Shown: positions 18,488 to 27,167 of the stretch, piece by piece
How positions within the stretch are numbered: position 1 is the stretch's first letter
How the letters are laid out: each line of letters starts with the position of its first letter
Assembly (NCBI GenBank): GCA_039815465.1
Contig: JBCBZG010000008.1
Location: forward strand, 1-64,000
Reading direction: 5' to 3'
DNA length: 64,000 nucleotides
DNA from: Shimia_B sp039815465
GTDB lineage: Bacteria; Pseudomonadota; Alphaproteobacteria; Rhodobacterales; Rhodobacteraceae
Program-made: the position numbers and the translations under genes
The notes under the pieces: model-generated
What the model was told of the DNA's origin: nothing
Databases searched by the model: none
The model's input: only the letters and a program-made list of their open reading frames with translations

Positions 18488-21400
18488 TCAAGCCGCCGCA
18501 GTTTCGTTAACACCGCGAACCAACGAGACGATTTCAGCGGTCTGAGCTGAGTCAAAGACCCCATTGATCCCCAGATCGTCGAAATCAGTAAAAGGGCTCT
18601 CGTAGAACGACTTGGGGTCCACCACACCGTTTTCGCAAAGGCTGTTGATGATCAAATCAATGAATTCCGTTTGGTTAGCTGAGAGCTGGTTGGCTGCCGC
18701 GAAACCGCTGAACACAGCTTTCGCCGCCGCTCGGTCAAGTCCGGTCAGCGAACGCAGAAACACCCCGAGGCCACCTTCGTCTTGAAGTCCTTCAAGGGCT
18801 TCGTGGTCGGCGACCCCCTCATCAATCAGCATACGTTCAAGCTCCTGAAGATCGGCAGCCGTAAGTTGTTCCCCGCGCCGAATTTTTTGGAGAGCGATGT
18901 GGTCAGAATGGGCTTCGATGAATTTCCGTGTCTTAGTTTTGAAACGCACCTTATCCACGCCGCTTCCCACTTCGGGCAGGTCGATAGTGGTTGAGATGCC
19001 GATGCTATCTTCAAAATCCGTGATAACGTTCTTTCGTTCTTTGGGCTGAATTAGCTCAGCCAAGTTGCGGAGGCGTCGGCGGACGTCTTCTAGGATTTCA
19101 ACCGTGATATCCTGCCAAAACTCATCGTTTTGGATCGCCAATAGGAGCTCAAGCTCCTGGGCGACCGCCGGAACATTTGAAAGGCTTTCCAACGCGAAAG
19201 CAAAGGATACGATCCGGTTTTGACGATTGGCAAACGCGGCATCACCTCGAAGAAGAAGCAGTTGGGCATTCAACACAAGCAAATCGAACTGCTTTGCGGC
19301 AAGACCGCCGTCTTCAAAAGCGGAAGGAAGGCCCGCAACTTCTTCAACCAACGCCAAACGTGCATCAAGGTCCAAAGTGTCCCACGCTTCTGCGCTTTGA
19401 AACCGCTCGACCGGTCGGCGCGCTTGACGAACGATGAAGTTCTCCAAGTTTATGCCTAGAACTTCTTGATGCAGTCGGTCCTTGATCTCGGTAGCCACGG
19501 AGCTTTGGTTCCCAGCTTCTTCCAAGGCGTTGATCAAATCGACACGTGATACAAACAACCGTTCGCCAATCGGTCGCGCAGCCGGGCCATCGGTGATCTG
19601 TGGGTTCTCGTTGAAGAACTCCAAGTTCTGACAGAAATCAAAGATTATGAACTCTTCTTTGTCCTGATCCGGGCCAAAGAGATCTTCACAGGTACGGGTA
19701 CCGCGACCAACCATTTGCCAGAACTTTGTTCGCGAGCGGACAATCTTGAAGAAGACCAGATTGACGACTTCAGGCACATCAATCCCTGTGTCCAACATGT
19801 CGACGGACACTGCGATGTGCGGTTCCTTCTCTGCCTCGGAAAAATCATCGATCAGGGACTGAGCATAGGTGACGCGGTAATCGGTAAGTCGCGCAAATTG
19901 CCCTTTGTAGTGAGGGTAGTTGGCGTCGAAGCGCTCAACGATGAACTTTGCATGGTCACTGTTCTTCGCGAAGATGATTGTTTTTCCGAGCCGGTCGCCG
20001 CCTGCGACCTTGATCCCGTGGGTCATCAGGTGCTGCAGCGCCTTATCCACAGTATCTATATTGAACAGCCATCGGTTCAAATCAGCCGACTCAACCCGAT
20101 CAGGAATGGTACCTTCATCGTCCCACTCAATGGCGTCCCATTCAGCCTTCTCCTCATCTGAAAGGCTGTCGTAGTCGATGCCATCACGCTGAAACTTCAG
20201 GGGAACCGAGATAGATTTCGGCGGGACAAGGTACTCGTCCTTCACCGCGTCTTCCAAATCATAGCTGTCGGTGGGTATTCCGCGCTCCAGCTCGAAGAGG
20301 GAATATGTATCGCGGTCAATCTCTTCGCGCGGCGTCGCTGTAAGGCCAACCAAAAGCCCATCGAAATAGTCGAAAATGGCGCGGTACTTCCGATACACGG
20401 AGCGGTGCGCTTCATCGATGACGATCAGGTCAAAGTGCCCCGGCCCAAACTGCTTTTCGCCCCCTTTGACCTCGTCAATCAGCCCCATCATGGTAGGATA
20501 CGTTGAAAGAAAGATGCGTGCGCCACTGTGATCGTTCTTCGCTGGGTCGTGCTTCTTGAGAAGGTTGGCGCTCGCCGCCGTTGGCAAATAGGTCTTGAAG
20601 GCGTTGTGAGCCTGTTTAACCAGGGCAACGCGGTCGGCCAAAAATAGTACGCGGCGAACCCAATTGGCCCTCATAAGCTGGTCGATAAGCGCAATGACTG
20701 TTCGCGTTTTTCCGCTACCTCTTGCCATGACCAGCAACGCATGTCGCTGTTTGTCACGTTCGAAAGCCTCACCCACTCGGCGAATTGCACGCTGCTGGTA
20801 GAACCGCCCGGCGATATCCTCATCAACCGAGATTCCATCAAGCGCTTTCCGTGTGCCGCGACGTTGATGCAGGAGGACAAGCTCGTCCTTCTTCAGAAAG
20901 CCAGAAACTCGGCGCGGCGGATACATCTGGTCGTCCCAAATCCAGTGCTCGTAGCCGTTCGTAGTGAAGATAACAGGACGACGGCCGTACATTGCCTCTA
21001 GGCAATCAGCATAGAGCTTTGCTTGCTGCTGGCCGGTTCGGCTGTCTTTCTTGGTCCGTTTCGCTTCGACCAAGGCGAGCGGCTTAGCGTCATCTCCCCA
21101 AAGAACGTAGTCAACAAAGCCCTCGCCCTTGTCATTGGGCATCCCTGCAACCGGAAACTCGCGATCGCGCTCTTGGTCAAGCGGCCAACCGGCTTCATTG
21201 AGAAGCAGGTCGATGAACGCATCGCGTGTTGCGGCTTCATTGTAGTCATGATCATCCTGAACCGCCGTGTTGGCTTGGCGGATCTCTTTGATCTCTGCGC
21301 GCACTTGCGCAAGCTCCGCTTCAAGTGCCTTTCGCCCTTCCTCAGACGCTAGCGCAGCGGCTTCAGCGTACCTCAGCGCCTTGGCATCAGCATCGTGCTT

Positions 21401-21880
21401 TTCTTTCAACGCCTGGATTTGAGCGACGGTACTGGCGCTGATCGTAAGGGTCTTTTCAAGCTTCGATGCATCGAACTGCAGCGCCGCGTCCGGCTTCGTT
21501 CCCTTGGCATAGGTCCGGGCGATCCAATAGCAAACATGGAAGAGCTCGCGCACAACTGCGGCGGCATCCTGAGGCTTGATCGGCTTGCCGCTGTCATGAG
21601 CAGCGCGATTGCCTTGATCTTTGATGAAGCGTGCCTTGGTCACAATGGCTGGGCCAGTGAGTTGCGCCAGTGAGGGCTCCGCAATCAATGCGGCCAAAGT
21701 ATCCTGATATGGCGAGCGCATCGAAGGGTCGTTTCGATAGACCCATTTGACAGCTGTTTCCAATGTGAGCCGCGCCCAAAAGCATGCCCCGCGTGGGTCT
21801 GACAATGCCGAGCTTTCTGCTTTTTTTGCATGGGCCAGCAGGTCTGGAAAGTCGGAGGTCAGAAAAGCAAACTGGGTCAT
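18488..21880 (-). CDS. hsdR: Type I restriction enzyme, subunit R
   Basis: 1,130 residues. A DUF4145-like helical N-terminus comes first (about 1-130), then a coiled coil. The nuclease domain follows (about 225-340), with the PD-(D/E)xK pattern in VDYVLWGDDAKPLALVEAK. The SF2 motor has ARGSGKTRT (Walker A), VIDEAHRS (DEAH box), LTATPRE (motif III), and MVGRGTRT (motif VI). The C-terminal helical domain resembles EcoEI-type R subunits. R cuts unmodified DNA after ATP-driven translocation when joined to M2S. The start overlaps the fic stop by 4 bp, so hsdR is translationally coupled to fic and not to hsdM-hsdS, which is unusual. Confidence 0.93.
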   Translation of the reverse strand: MTQFAFLTSDFPDLLAHAKKAESSALSDPRGACFWARLTLETAVKWVYRNDPSMRSPYQDTLAALIAEPSLAQLTGPAIVTKARFIKDQGNRAAHDSGKPIKPQDAAAVVRELFHVCYWIARTYAKGTKPDAALQFDASKLEKTLTISASTVAQIQALKEKHDADAKALRYAEAAALASEEGRKALEAELAQVRAEIKEIRQANTAVQDDHDYNEAATRDAFIDLLLNEAGWPLDQERDREFPVAGMPNDKGEGFVDYVLWGDDAKPLALVEAKRTKKDSRTGQQQAKLYADCLEAMYGRRPVIFTTNGYEHWIWDDQMYPPRRVSGFLKKDELVLLHQRRGTRKALDGISVDEDIAGRFYQQRAIRRVGEAFERDKQRHALLVMARGSGKTRTVIALIDQLMRANWVRRVLFLADRVALVKQAHNAFKTYLPTAASANLLKKHDPAKNDHSGARIFLSTYPTMMGLIDEVKGGEKQFGPGHFDLIVIDEAHRSVYRKYRAIFDYFDGLLVGLTATPREEIDRDTYSLFELERGIPTDSYDLEDAVKDEYLVPPKSISVPLKFQRDGIDYDSLSDEEKAEWDAIEWDDEGTIPDRVESADLNRWLFNIDTVDKALQHLMTHGIKVAGGDRLGKTIIFAKNSDHAKFIVERFDANYPHYKGQFARLTDYRVTYAQSLIDDFSEAEKEPHIAVSVDMLDTGIDVPEVVNLVFFKIVRSRTKFWQMVGRGTRTCEDLFGPDQDKEEFIIFDFCQNLEFFNENPQITDGPAARPIGERLFVSRVDLINALEEAGNQSSVATEIKDRLHQEVLGINLENFIVRQARRPVERFQSAEAWDTLDLDARLALVEEVAGLPSAFEDGGLAAKQFDLLVLNAQLLLLRGDAAFANRQNRIVSFAFALESLSNVPAVAQELELLLAIQNDEFWQDITVEILEDVRRRLRNLAELIQPKERKNVITDFEDSIGISTTIDLPEVGSGVDKVRFKTKTRKFIEAHSDHIALQKIRRGEQLTAADLQELERMLIDEGVADHEALEGLQDEGGLGVFLRSLTGLDRAAAKAVFSGFAAANQLSANQTEFIDLIINSLCENGVVDPKSFYESPFTDFDDLGINGVFDSAQTAEIVSLVRGVNETAAA

Positions 21881-23007
21881 GCACGAACAATGTCCATCAA
21901 GGGTTCGAACATATACATCGCTCCCCGCCGCCCACTGGCTGGCCTGACCTCTCGTAGAAGCCCACCTTCGTGTAGCAAACGCGTAATCCGCACCGCTACG
22001 TGCTTTGGCATGCCCGACCGTTTGATCAACTGGCTGTTCTTGAAGACAGGATTTTCAAAGATCGAATCCTGAGCCGCAATATGCCACTTTGAGCCCGACA
22101 TCTCGCGAAATGGCGCTTTCATCTCTTCATAGAGCTCTGTGATGTTTTGCGCGGTCTTGAGGTTGGTCTCGGCCTGTGAGGCGATGGCATCCAGAAAGAA
22201 GGCAACCCACGCAGTCCAATCGTTATCCTTTGAGACGTTGCGCATCAGCTCGATGTATTGATCTTTGTTTGTCTCAAAGTAGGCGCTGACGTAGAAATGT
22301 GGTTTGTGGATCAACCCGAACTTCCACATCAGCAGCGTGATCAGCAATCGCCCGATCCGGCCGTTTCCGTCATTGAACGGATGCAGTGCTTCAAATTCTA
22401 CATGCGCAACGGCAACTTTGAAGAAGTGCAGCATTTCACTGTCTTCTACAAATTCCAACAGCGCAGACATTGCCGGTTGAAGCTGCAACGGACTTATGGG
22501 TTTGAAGTAGAGTATCTTTCGGCGGTCATCGCCAATGTAGTTCTGCTCTTTTTTGTACTCGCCAGGGTCTTTTCTAGCACCGCGCCCGAAACTCAACAGA
22601 ACGCGATGTGCGTTCTTGATCAGGCCTTCGTTGATCGGTGTGCCGTCTGAAACCGCAGCTTGTGCTCGACGAAGGACTTCCTTGTAAAGAAACACCTCGA
22701 TTGCGTCGCTTCGGGCGTCCGTTTTGCCGTCGTCCTCGGCATCTGCCTCGTAGATCATCACCTCGTCTACAGTCGAGATCGTGCCTTCCATCCGAGAGGA
22801 AATGACCGCCTCGTTGTGCCGCATGGGTGCAAGTAGCAACTCGCTGTTTGGCAGCGATAGCAACATCTGGTCGTAGCGAGACACAGAGTCCTGCGCGCGC
22901 GCAAGCGGCTCGATCAATTTGGTCAGATCGAGAGCGTTTGGTGGGAATTGACCATAGTGGTAGTCGACCACATTGCTGTGGTCATAGTCATCTATGTGCA
23001 ACGGCAT
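21877..23007 (-). CDS. fic: Fic family protein AMP-transferase, C-terminal winged helix
   Basis: 376 residues. The active-site loop HPFNDGNGRIGR (209-220) is complete. The inhibitory motif S-x-x-x-E-G is present near the N-terminus (S70 to G75), so this is a class II, self-inhibited Fic. Residues about 310-376 look like a winged helix (SQLIKRSGMPKHVAVRITRLLHEGGLL). The family transfers AMP from ATP to protein hydroxyls. It lies between hsdS and hsdR and overlaps hsdR by 4 bp. The 262 bp upstream hold five evenly spaced palindromes, the nearest ending 17 bp before the start codon, so autoregulation through its own winged helix is a reasonable inference. Confidence 0.9.
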   Translation of the reverse strand: MPLHIDDYDHSNVVDYHYGQFPPNALDLTKLIEPLARAQDSVSRYDQMLLSLPNSELLLAPMRHNEAVISSRMEGTISTVDEVMIYEADAEDDGKTDARSDAIEVFLYKEVLRRAQAAVSDGTPINEGLIKNAHRVLLSFGRGARKDPGEYKKEQNYIGDDRRKILYFKPISPLQLQPAMSALLEFVEDSEMLHFFKVAVAHVEFEALHPFNDGNGRIGRLLITLLMWKFGLIHKPHFYVSAYFETNKDQYIELMRNVSKDNDWTAWVAFFLDAIASQAETNLKTAQNITELYEEMKAPFREMSGSKWHIAAQDSIFENPVFKNSQLIKRSGMPKHVAVRITRLLHEGGLLREVRPASGRRGAMYMFEPLMDIVRA

Positions 23008-23023
23008 CTGGCAATATCATCTC

Positions 23024-23179
23024 CATAACGCCTCTTGTGCAACAAATATTATCGTATTTGCAACACAAAATAGGTTGTGGAAGTTCTTTCCAACATAAAC
23101 GCCGTTGTGTGACAGTTTTCACGGGATTTCTTACACAACCAAGTTTGTGGAGTCTCAAACCACCACAAAACTGGTTGTG
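23024..23179. promoter_or_regulatory. Array of five CAYAA-N6-TTGTG palindromes
   Basis: Sites at 23,024-23,039, 23,064-23,079, 23,094-23,109, 23,134-23,149 and 23,164-23,179. Each is 5 bp + N6 + 5 bp; the left half is CACAA in three and CATAA in two. Start-to-start distances are 40, 30, 40 and 30 bp. A longer direct repeat (GTTGTGTGACAG, then TTTC) links sites three and five. The array fills the gap between hsdS and fic and is placed as the control region of fic-hsdR. Regulator unknown. Confidence 0.65.
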
Positions 23180-23269
23180 TGACAGATTTCCGACTTTGCA
23201 CAACACAAGGAGATGCGCCAGACCTGCCGCCACATCTCGGACCAGACACCGATGATCTCGCCCCGCATC

Positions 23270-24379
23270 TTAGAGTTGCCCTCGGAAGGCGCTATGTTGA
23301 AGCGAGCAAAATAAGGTTTGTGCCTCTGAAGATGCAGCATCAGCCACAAGCTTTTCTCTAGCTAGAGCTTTAGCCCGTTCTGCATAAAGCAACTGCAACT
23401 GCAAATCAGGTATACATAACTGCATCCTTCTAAAAATTTCCATCGTGAGATACTTCGTATTGGAACCCTTTGAAAAACGCTTCATCTCGCCAAGCATCGT
23501 TTCCAGCGCTCTTTGAACGTATTGATAGGTCAAGTTTTCCGATTTCAATGTCAGCACATAGGTTCGCTGGTACGCATTAAACTTACCCTTGTAGTATTTG
23601 ACATCGTAGTCCGCGTTCGCATTGTTGCCTGCAAGAAGCAGAGCTTCTCCATCAAACGCGAATTTATCAATCGTAGACGCCTCTTTTGCACAAGTAAAAA
23701 AGGGGTACCGCCCTCCTTCGACGGCGGCATTTGAGTCAAGTTTTCCCGTCTTGAATGTCAACGCATCAGTCAAAGATAACTGCGGAAGGTTCTTACAGTT
23801 TCGTGATATGTCACCAAACATCTCATGAAAGATCGCCTGGCCGAGGGTGTTGAGTTTGTCGAGGGCGCGGTTGCGGAGGCGGCGGAGCGCGTCCGCCTGA
23901 TCCAGTATCCCCGCAATCCGCCTCTGCTCCTCCAAGGGCGGGAGGGGGATTTTGGACGCTTTGACGATCTTATCGCTCACCGCTGGGTAACTCTGCCCAG
24001 TTGCTTGCCGCATCATTTCGGAGATGAATGCTTGCGTCCTAACCCAGTGAAACAGGTAGTTCCGAGTCAGATGCGCATTGTCGGGACGCAGAATTGAAAA
24101 ACCTGTGGAAGCTGTAGCGCCATCCAATTCGTCTGGAACCAAAGCCACTGCGTTCAAGTTTGGGCGGACGGTCGAAATCAAAATGTCTCCAGCTTTGACG
24201 ATCTGCCTTGCACGGGAAGGCGCTTCTTCGGCTTGGATAGTGGGCGGGTTCTCGATGACCTTTTCGATCTGGGATACTGAGCCGATGTCAATGTAGCGAA
24301 GGGTGGTGCCAGCACCCTGTTTGCGCGGGTCCCAGGTTTGCACCTTGTCTACAAATTCAGAAACGCTGGCATGCTTCAT
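23270..24379 (-). CDS. hsdS: Type I restriction-modification specificity subunit
   Basis: 369 residues with two target-recognition domains, each followed by a conserved helix: PLPPLEEQRRIAGILDQADALRR after the first (about 150-175) and PDLQLQLLYAERAKAL after the second. It ends in LQHSAFRGQL, typical of HsdS. The start overlaps hsdM by 4 bp (ATGA). The DNA of the second recognition domain (about 23,300-23,800) is clearly AT-richer than hsdM or the first domain, suggesting a swapped domain. It sets the DNA site for both methylation and cutting. Confidence 0.92.
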   Translation of the reverse strand: MKHASVSEFVDKVQTWDPRKQGAGTTLRYIDIGSVSQIEKVIENPPTIQAEEAPSRARQIVKAGDILISTVRPNLNAVALVPDELDGATASTGFSILRPDNAHLTRNYLFHWVRTQAFISEMMRQATGQSYPAVSDKIVKASKIPLPPLEEQRRIAGILDQADALRRLRNRALDKLNTLGQAIFHEMFGDISRNCKNLPQLSLTDALTFKTGKLDSNAAVEGGRYPFFTCAKEASTIDKFAFDGEALLLAGNNANADYDVKYYKGKFNAYQRTYVLTLKSENLTYQYVQRALETMLGEMKRFSKGSNTKYLTMEIFRRMQLCIPDLQLQLLYAERAKALAREKLVADAASSEAQTLFCSLQHSAFRGQL

Positions 24380-25950
24380 CCCAGCATCCCCTCCAACCGA
24401 TCCAGCCCTTCGGCAATTTCGGCCTCAATCGCGCGCAGCTCGGCGATGATCTCTTTCGGGGGCTGGTGGTTGACCTCCTCATGCGCCACTTCTTTGTAGC
24501 GGTTGAGTGACAGGTCCCATGTCCCAGTGGCATGAATATCTGCCAGCGGTACCATGAAGCTTTGCGCGGTGCGGGGGCGCTCGGCCTCTTCATCCAACGC
24601 GCCCCAGCGGGCCAGAATGTCCGGCAGGTTGTTCTTGGCGTGCTCTTCCTCGGTCAGCGCCTCGGCGGGTACTGGTCCCAGCTTTTCAGACGGCAACAAC
24701 TCGGTGCGCTTGTCATCCAGGCTCAGCCCATCAGCGGTCATGTCATAGAACCAGACGTTATCCGTGCCGCCGCTTTCGGTCTTTGTGAAGATCATGATGG
24801 CGGTGGACACCCCGGCATAGGGGCGGAACACGCCCGAAGGCAGCTTGATAATCGCGTCGAGTTTCTGATCCTCGACGATGATCTTGCGGATGTCCTTGTG
24901 CGCCTTGGATGAACCGAACAGCACCCCATCCGGCACAACCACCGCCGCGCGCCCGCCAGTGCGCATGAGGCGTAGAAAGAGAGCCAGGAACAGCAGTTCC
25001 GTCTTCTTGCTCTTCACAACCTTCTGCAAATCCTTTGCTGTCGCATCATAGTCGAGCGACCCGGCAAAGGGCGGATTGGCGAGGATCAACGAATATGTAC
25101 CCGCGTCAGCCCCGTGTTCCTCGGCCAGTGCGTCGCGGTAAGACACATCAGCGTTCTCGACGCCGTGCAGGACCATATTCATCGACCCGATCCGCAGCAT
25201 GGTGGGATAAAAGTCGAAGGCGTGGAACATGTCGTTGTGGAAGTGCTTGCGGGCCTCGTCGTTGCGTAGCATCTCGGGGTAGTTGTCACGCATATACTCA
25301 CTAGCGGTCACCAGAAAGCCACATGTGCCCGCAGCCGGGTCGCAAATCGTGTCCTTGGGTGTGGGGGCCATGAGGCGCACCATTAGCTCGATGATATGGC
25401 GCGGTGTACGGAATTGGCCGTTCTGTCCAGCGCTCGCAATTTGGGCCAGCATGTATTCGTAGACGTCGCCCTTGGTGTCGCGGTCATCCATCTGGATGCC
25501 GTCGAGCAGGGTCATGACTTTGTCCAGAAGAGCCGGGCTAGAGAAACCGAGGCGCGCGTCCTTCATATGGGTCGCAAAAGCAGAGCCCTCTTCGGCCATG
25601 GAGCGCATGAAAGGGAAGACGTGCTGGTCCATCAGCTTCATCTTCTCTCGGTTTTCGAAGTTAATCAGCCGCTGCCACCGGAGGTCATCGTAGGGACGGT
25701 CGATGGTCTCTTCGTCCTTCGGATCATCGCTGACTTTGTACTTGAAGGTGCCTTCCGGGAAGATGCGCCGCTCCATCGCTTCGCCCAGCATGTTTGCCTT
25801 AGCCTCCTCCCGCGTATGGATTTCGTCGAGCCGCTTGATGAAGAGCAGGTAGGTGATCTGTTCAATGACCGAGAGCGGGTTGGAAACGCCGCCCGACCAG
25901 AAGGCATTCCAGATTTGGTCGACTTGAGAACGGATGTGGCTAGGGAGCAT
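24376..25950 (-). CDS. hsdM: Type I restriction-modification methyltransferase
   Basis: 524 residues, N6-adenine methylase. A helical HsdM N-terminal domain starts MLPSHIRSQVDQIWNAFW. Motif I is DPAAGTCGF (about 205) and motif IV is NPPF (about 290). Length is usual for HsdM. It is the first gene of hsdM-hsdS and starts 29 bp after the XRE repressor gene, with which it may be co-transcribed. It protects host DNA and forms the core of the restriction complex. Confidence 0.95.
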   Translation of the reverse strand: MLPSHIRSQVDQIWNAFWSGGVSNPLSVIEQITYLLFIKRLDEIHTREEAKANMLGEAMERRIFPEGTFKYKVSDDPKDEETIDRPYDDLRWQRLINFENREKMKLMDQHVFPFMRSMAEEGSAFATHMKDARLGFSSPALLDKVMTLLDGIQMDDRDTKGDVYEYMLAQIASAGQNGQFRTPRHIIELMVRLMAPTPKDTICDPAAGTCGFLVTASEYMRDNYPEMLRNDEARKHFHNDMFHAFDFYPTMLRIGSMNMVLHGVENADVSYRDALAEEHGADAGTYSLILANPPFAGSLDYDATAKDLQKVVKSKKTELLFLALFLRLMRTGGRAAVVVPDGVLFGSSKAHKDIRKIIVEDQKLDAIIKLPSGVFRPYAGVSTAIMIFTKTESGGTDNVWFYDMTADGLSLDDKRTELLPSEKLGPVPAEALTEEEHAKNNLPDILARWGALDEEAERPRTAQSFMVPLADIHATGTWDLSLNRYKEVAHEEVNHQPPKEIIAELRAIEAEIAEGLDRLEGMLG

Positions 25951-25979
25951 GAAGTATTCTGTCCTGTTGTATGAACTTA

Positions 25980-26558
25980 TTAGTTGTCTTGCGGTTCTGG
26001 GGCGTTGTCCGGATCGAAAGCCCAGTCGTAGTCATCAGACACGTACTTGTCGCCTGTAACGGCGCGGGTGGCCGCTTCGACAACCTGTAAGTCAGCTCTT
26101 TCGCCTGGGTGCCGCCACTTGAGAACCTGCGCGGAGATGTCTCGCATCTCTTCAGCACTCATGTCTGTGTCTTTGAAATGCGCAAAGAGCAGCGTGCAGA
26201 CTTTGATCGCATCGTGCGCCAATGTCGCTTTTGTCCGATCTGGCACGGGTGATCGAGCGCCCGTAGCAAGTTCATGAAGATCGATCTCGAAATATGCGGC
26301 AATTCGGAATAAGACGCTTGATGGCGCATCTTTCGCTCCTTGCTCATAAGACTGGTAAGCTCGTCGCGAAATAGATGCTATTTCGGCTATTTGCGCCTGA
26401 GTTTTCTTAAAGCGCCGTCGGACACGCAATAGTCCCTCATCAACGCGAAAATAGCTCAGCCTGATATTGAATTCGTCTTCCTCGTAAGCTTCAAGCTCGG
26501 CGCGCTCCTGTTCCTCTTCTTCCTCTTTGGATTGGGGGCCGAACCGAAAGCCGGGCAT
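25980..26558 (-). CDS. XRE-family repressor with acidic N-terminus
   Basis: 192 residues. Two in-frame ATGs follow GAGGAG; the one at 26,558 has proper spacing and is chosen. An unusual run of Glu (SKEEEEEQERAELEAYEEDEF) precedes a helix-turn-helix (RVRRRFKKTQAQIAEIASI, AYQSYEQGAKDAPSSVLFRI), then a C-terminal helical domain. It is divergent from the two excisionase-like genes, with an 8-bp inverted repeat in between, and lies 29 bp upstream of hsdM. It probably controls excision genes in one direction and the methylase operon in the other; the targets are inferred. Confidence 0.75.
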   Translation of the reverse strand: MPGFRFGPQSKEEEEEQERAELEAYEEDEFNIRLSYFRVDEGLLRVRRRFKKTQAQIAEIASISRRAYQSYEQGAKDAPSSVLFRIAAYFEIDLHELATGARSPVPDRTKATLAHDAIKVCTLLFAHFKDTDMSAEEMRDISAQVLKWRHPGERADLQVVEAATRAVTGDKYVSDDYDWAFDPDNAPEPQDN

Positions 26559-26599
26559 TCTCATCTCCTCTGCGTCAGTACATGCAGCCCTTACATCAA

Positions 26600-26623
26600 A
26601 AAAGCGCACGAATGCGCGCTTTT
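26600..26623. promoter_or_regulatory. Inverted-repeat operator at XRE/excisionase divergence
   Basis: AAAAGCGC-N8-GCGCTTTT, a perfect 8-bp inverted repeat in the 142-bp gap between the divergent XRE gene and the gene at 26,701. It is the natural binding-site candidate for the XRE protein. Confidence 0.5.
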
Positions 26624-26700
26624 GACCGTATACGCGCGCAGATCGTTTGGCCAGTCGAAATTCTCGTGTAAAGTCGGTATGAGTTTGAAGGAGCATGTTT

Positions 26701-26910
26701 ATGCTAGAAGCTGTCGAAAATGGCAAAACCCCCGAGGAATGGTCCGAGTTGCTTTCTTCGCGAGGAATGCCTCTTTCATCGAGACTGATACGCTCGAAGG
26801 CCCGTGAATTGGGCTGCTATTACTCTTTGGGGCGAGCCATGATCCTATCCGCTGATCATGTCGAGACTTTACTTACAGCGGAGGCTAAAGGCCTCCAGAA
26901 AAAAGGTTAG
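26701..26910 (+). CDS. Small DNA-binding protein, excisionase-like context
   Basis: 69 residues. AAGGAG lies one base from ATG 26,695 and seven bases from ATG 26,701, so the latter is chosen. The sequence TPEEWSELLSSRGMPLSSRLIRSKARELGCYYSLGRAMILS resembles a small winged-helix protein. It precedes an AlpA-like gene by 5 bp and the integrase, a position typical of recombination directionality factors. No family is named with certainty. Confidence 0.6.
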   Translation: MLEAVENGKTPEEWSELLSSRGMPLSSRLIRSKARELGCYYSLGRAMILSADHVETLLTAEAKGLQKKG

Positions 26911-26915
26911 GACCC

Positions 26916-27167
26916 ATGAAAGCCGCTCGAACCACTGTTGATTGGGGTGGGGCTCGCCGGATAGACGCCGCACGGTATTGTGGGCATTCACCGGGCCATT
27001 TTGATAAGCTGGTCAAAAGTGGCGTTTATCCTCCTGGCCGCGACGCAGACGGCGTCGTTGTTTGGCTAAGATGGGAACTCGATGCCGCCCTGGCTGAACT
27101 TCCTACAATTGGGGAGAGGGTCTGGAGCGAAGTGAATAGCTGTGATGAGGCCCTTGGTTGTACGTGA
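26916..27167 (+). CDS. AlpA/MerR-like helix-turn-helix protein
   Basis: 83 residues. DAARYCGHSPGHFDKLVKSG followed by VYPPGRDADGVVVWLRWELDAAL is the pattern of AlpA-type or excisionase-like winged helices found directly upstream of alphaproteobacterial phage integrases. Its end overlaps the integrase start. Likely role: DNA bending for excision or activation of integrase; inferred from family and position. Confidence 0.7.
   Translation: MKAARTTVDWGGARRIDAARYCGHSPGHFDKLVKSGVYPPGRDADGVVVWLRWELDAALAELPTIGERVWSEVNSCDEALGCT

Noticed and set aside
23094..23190. Direct repeat with GTTGTGTGACAG as a possible CRISPR fragment
   Set aside because: Only two copies with imperfect spacers; the palindrome array and promoter position explain it better.
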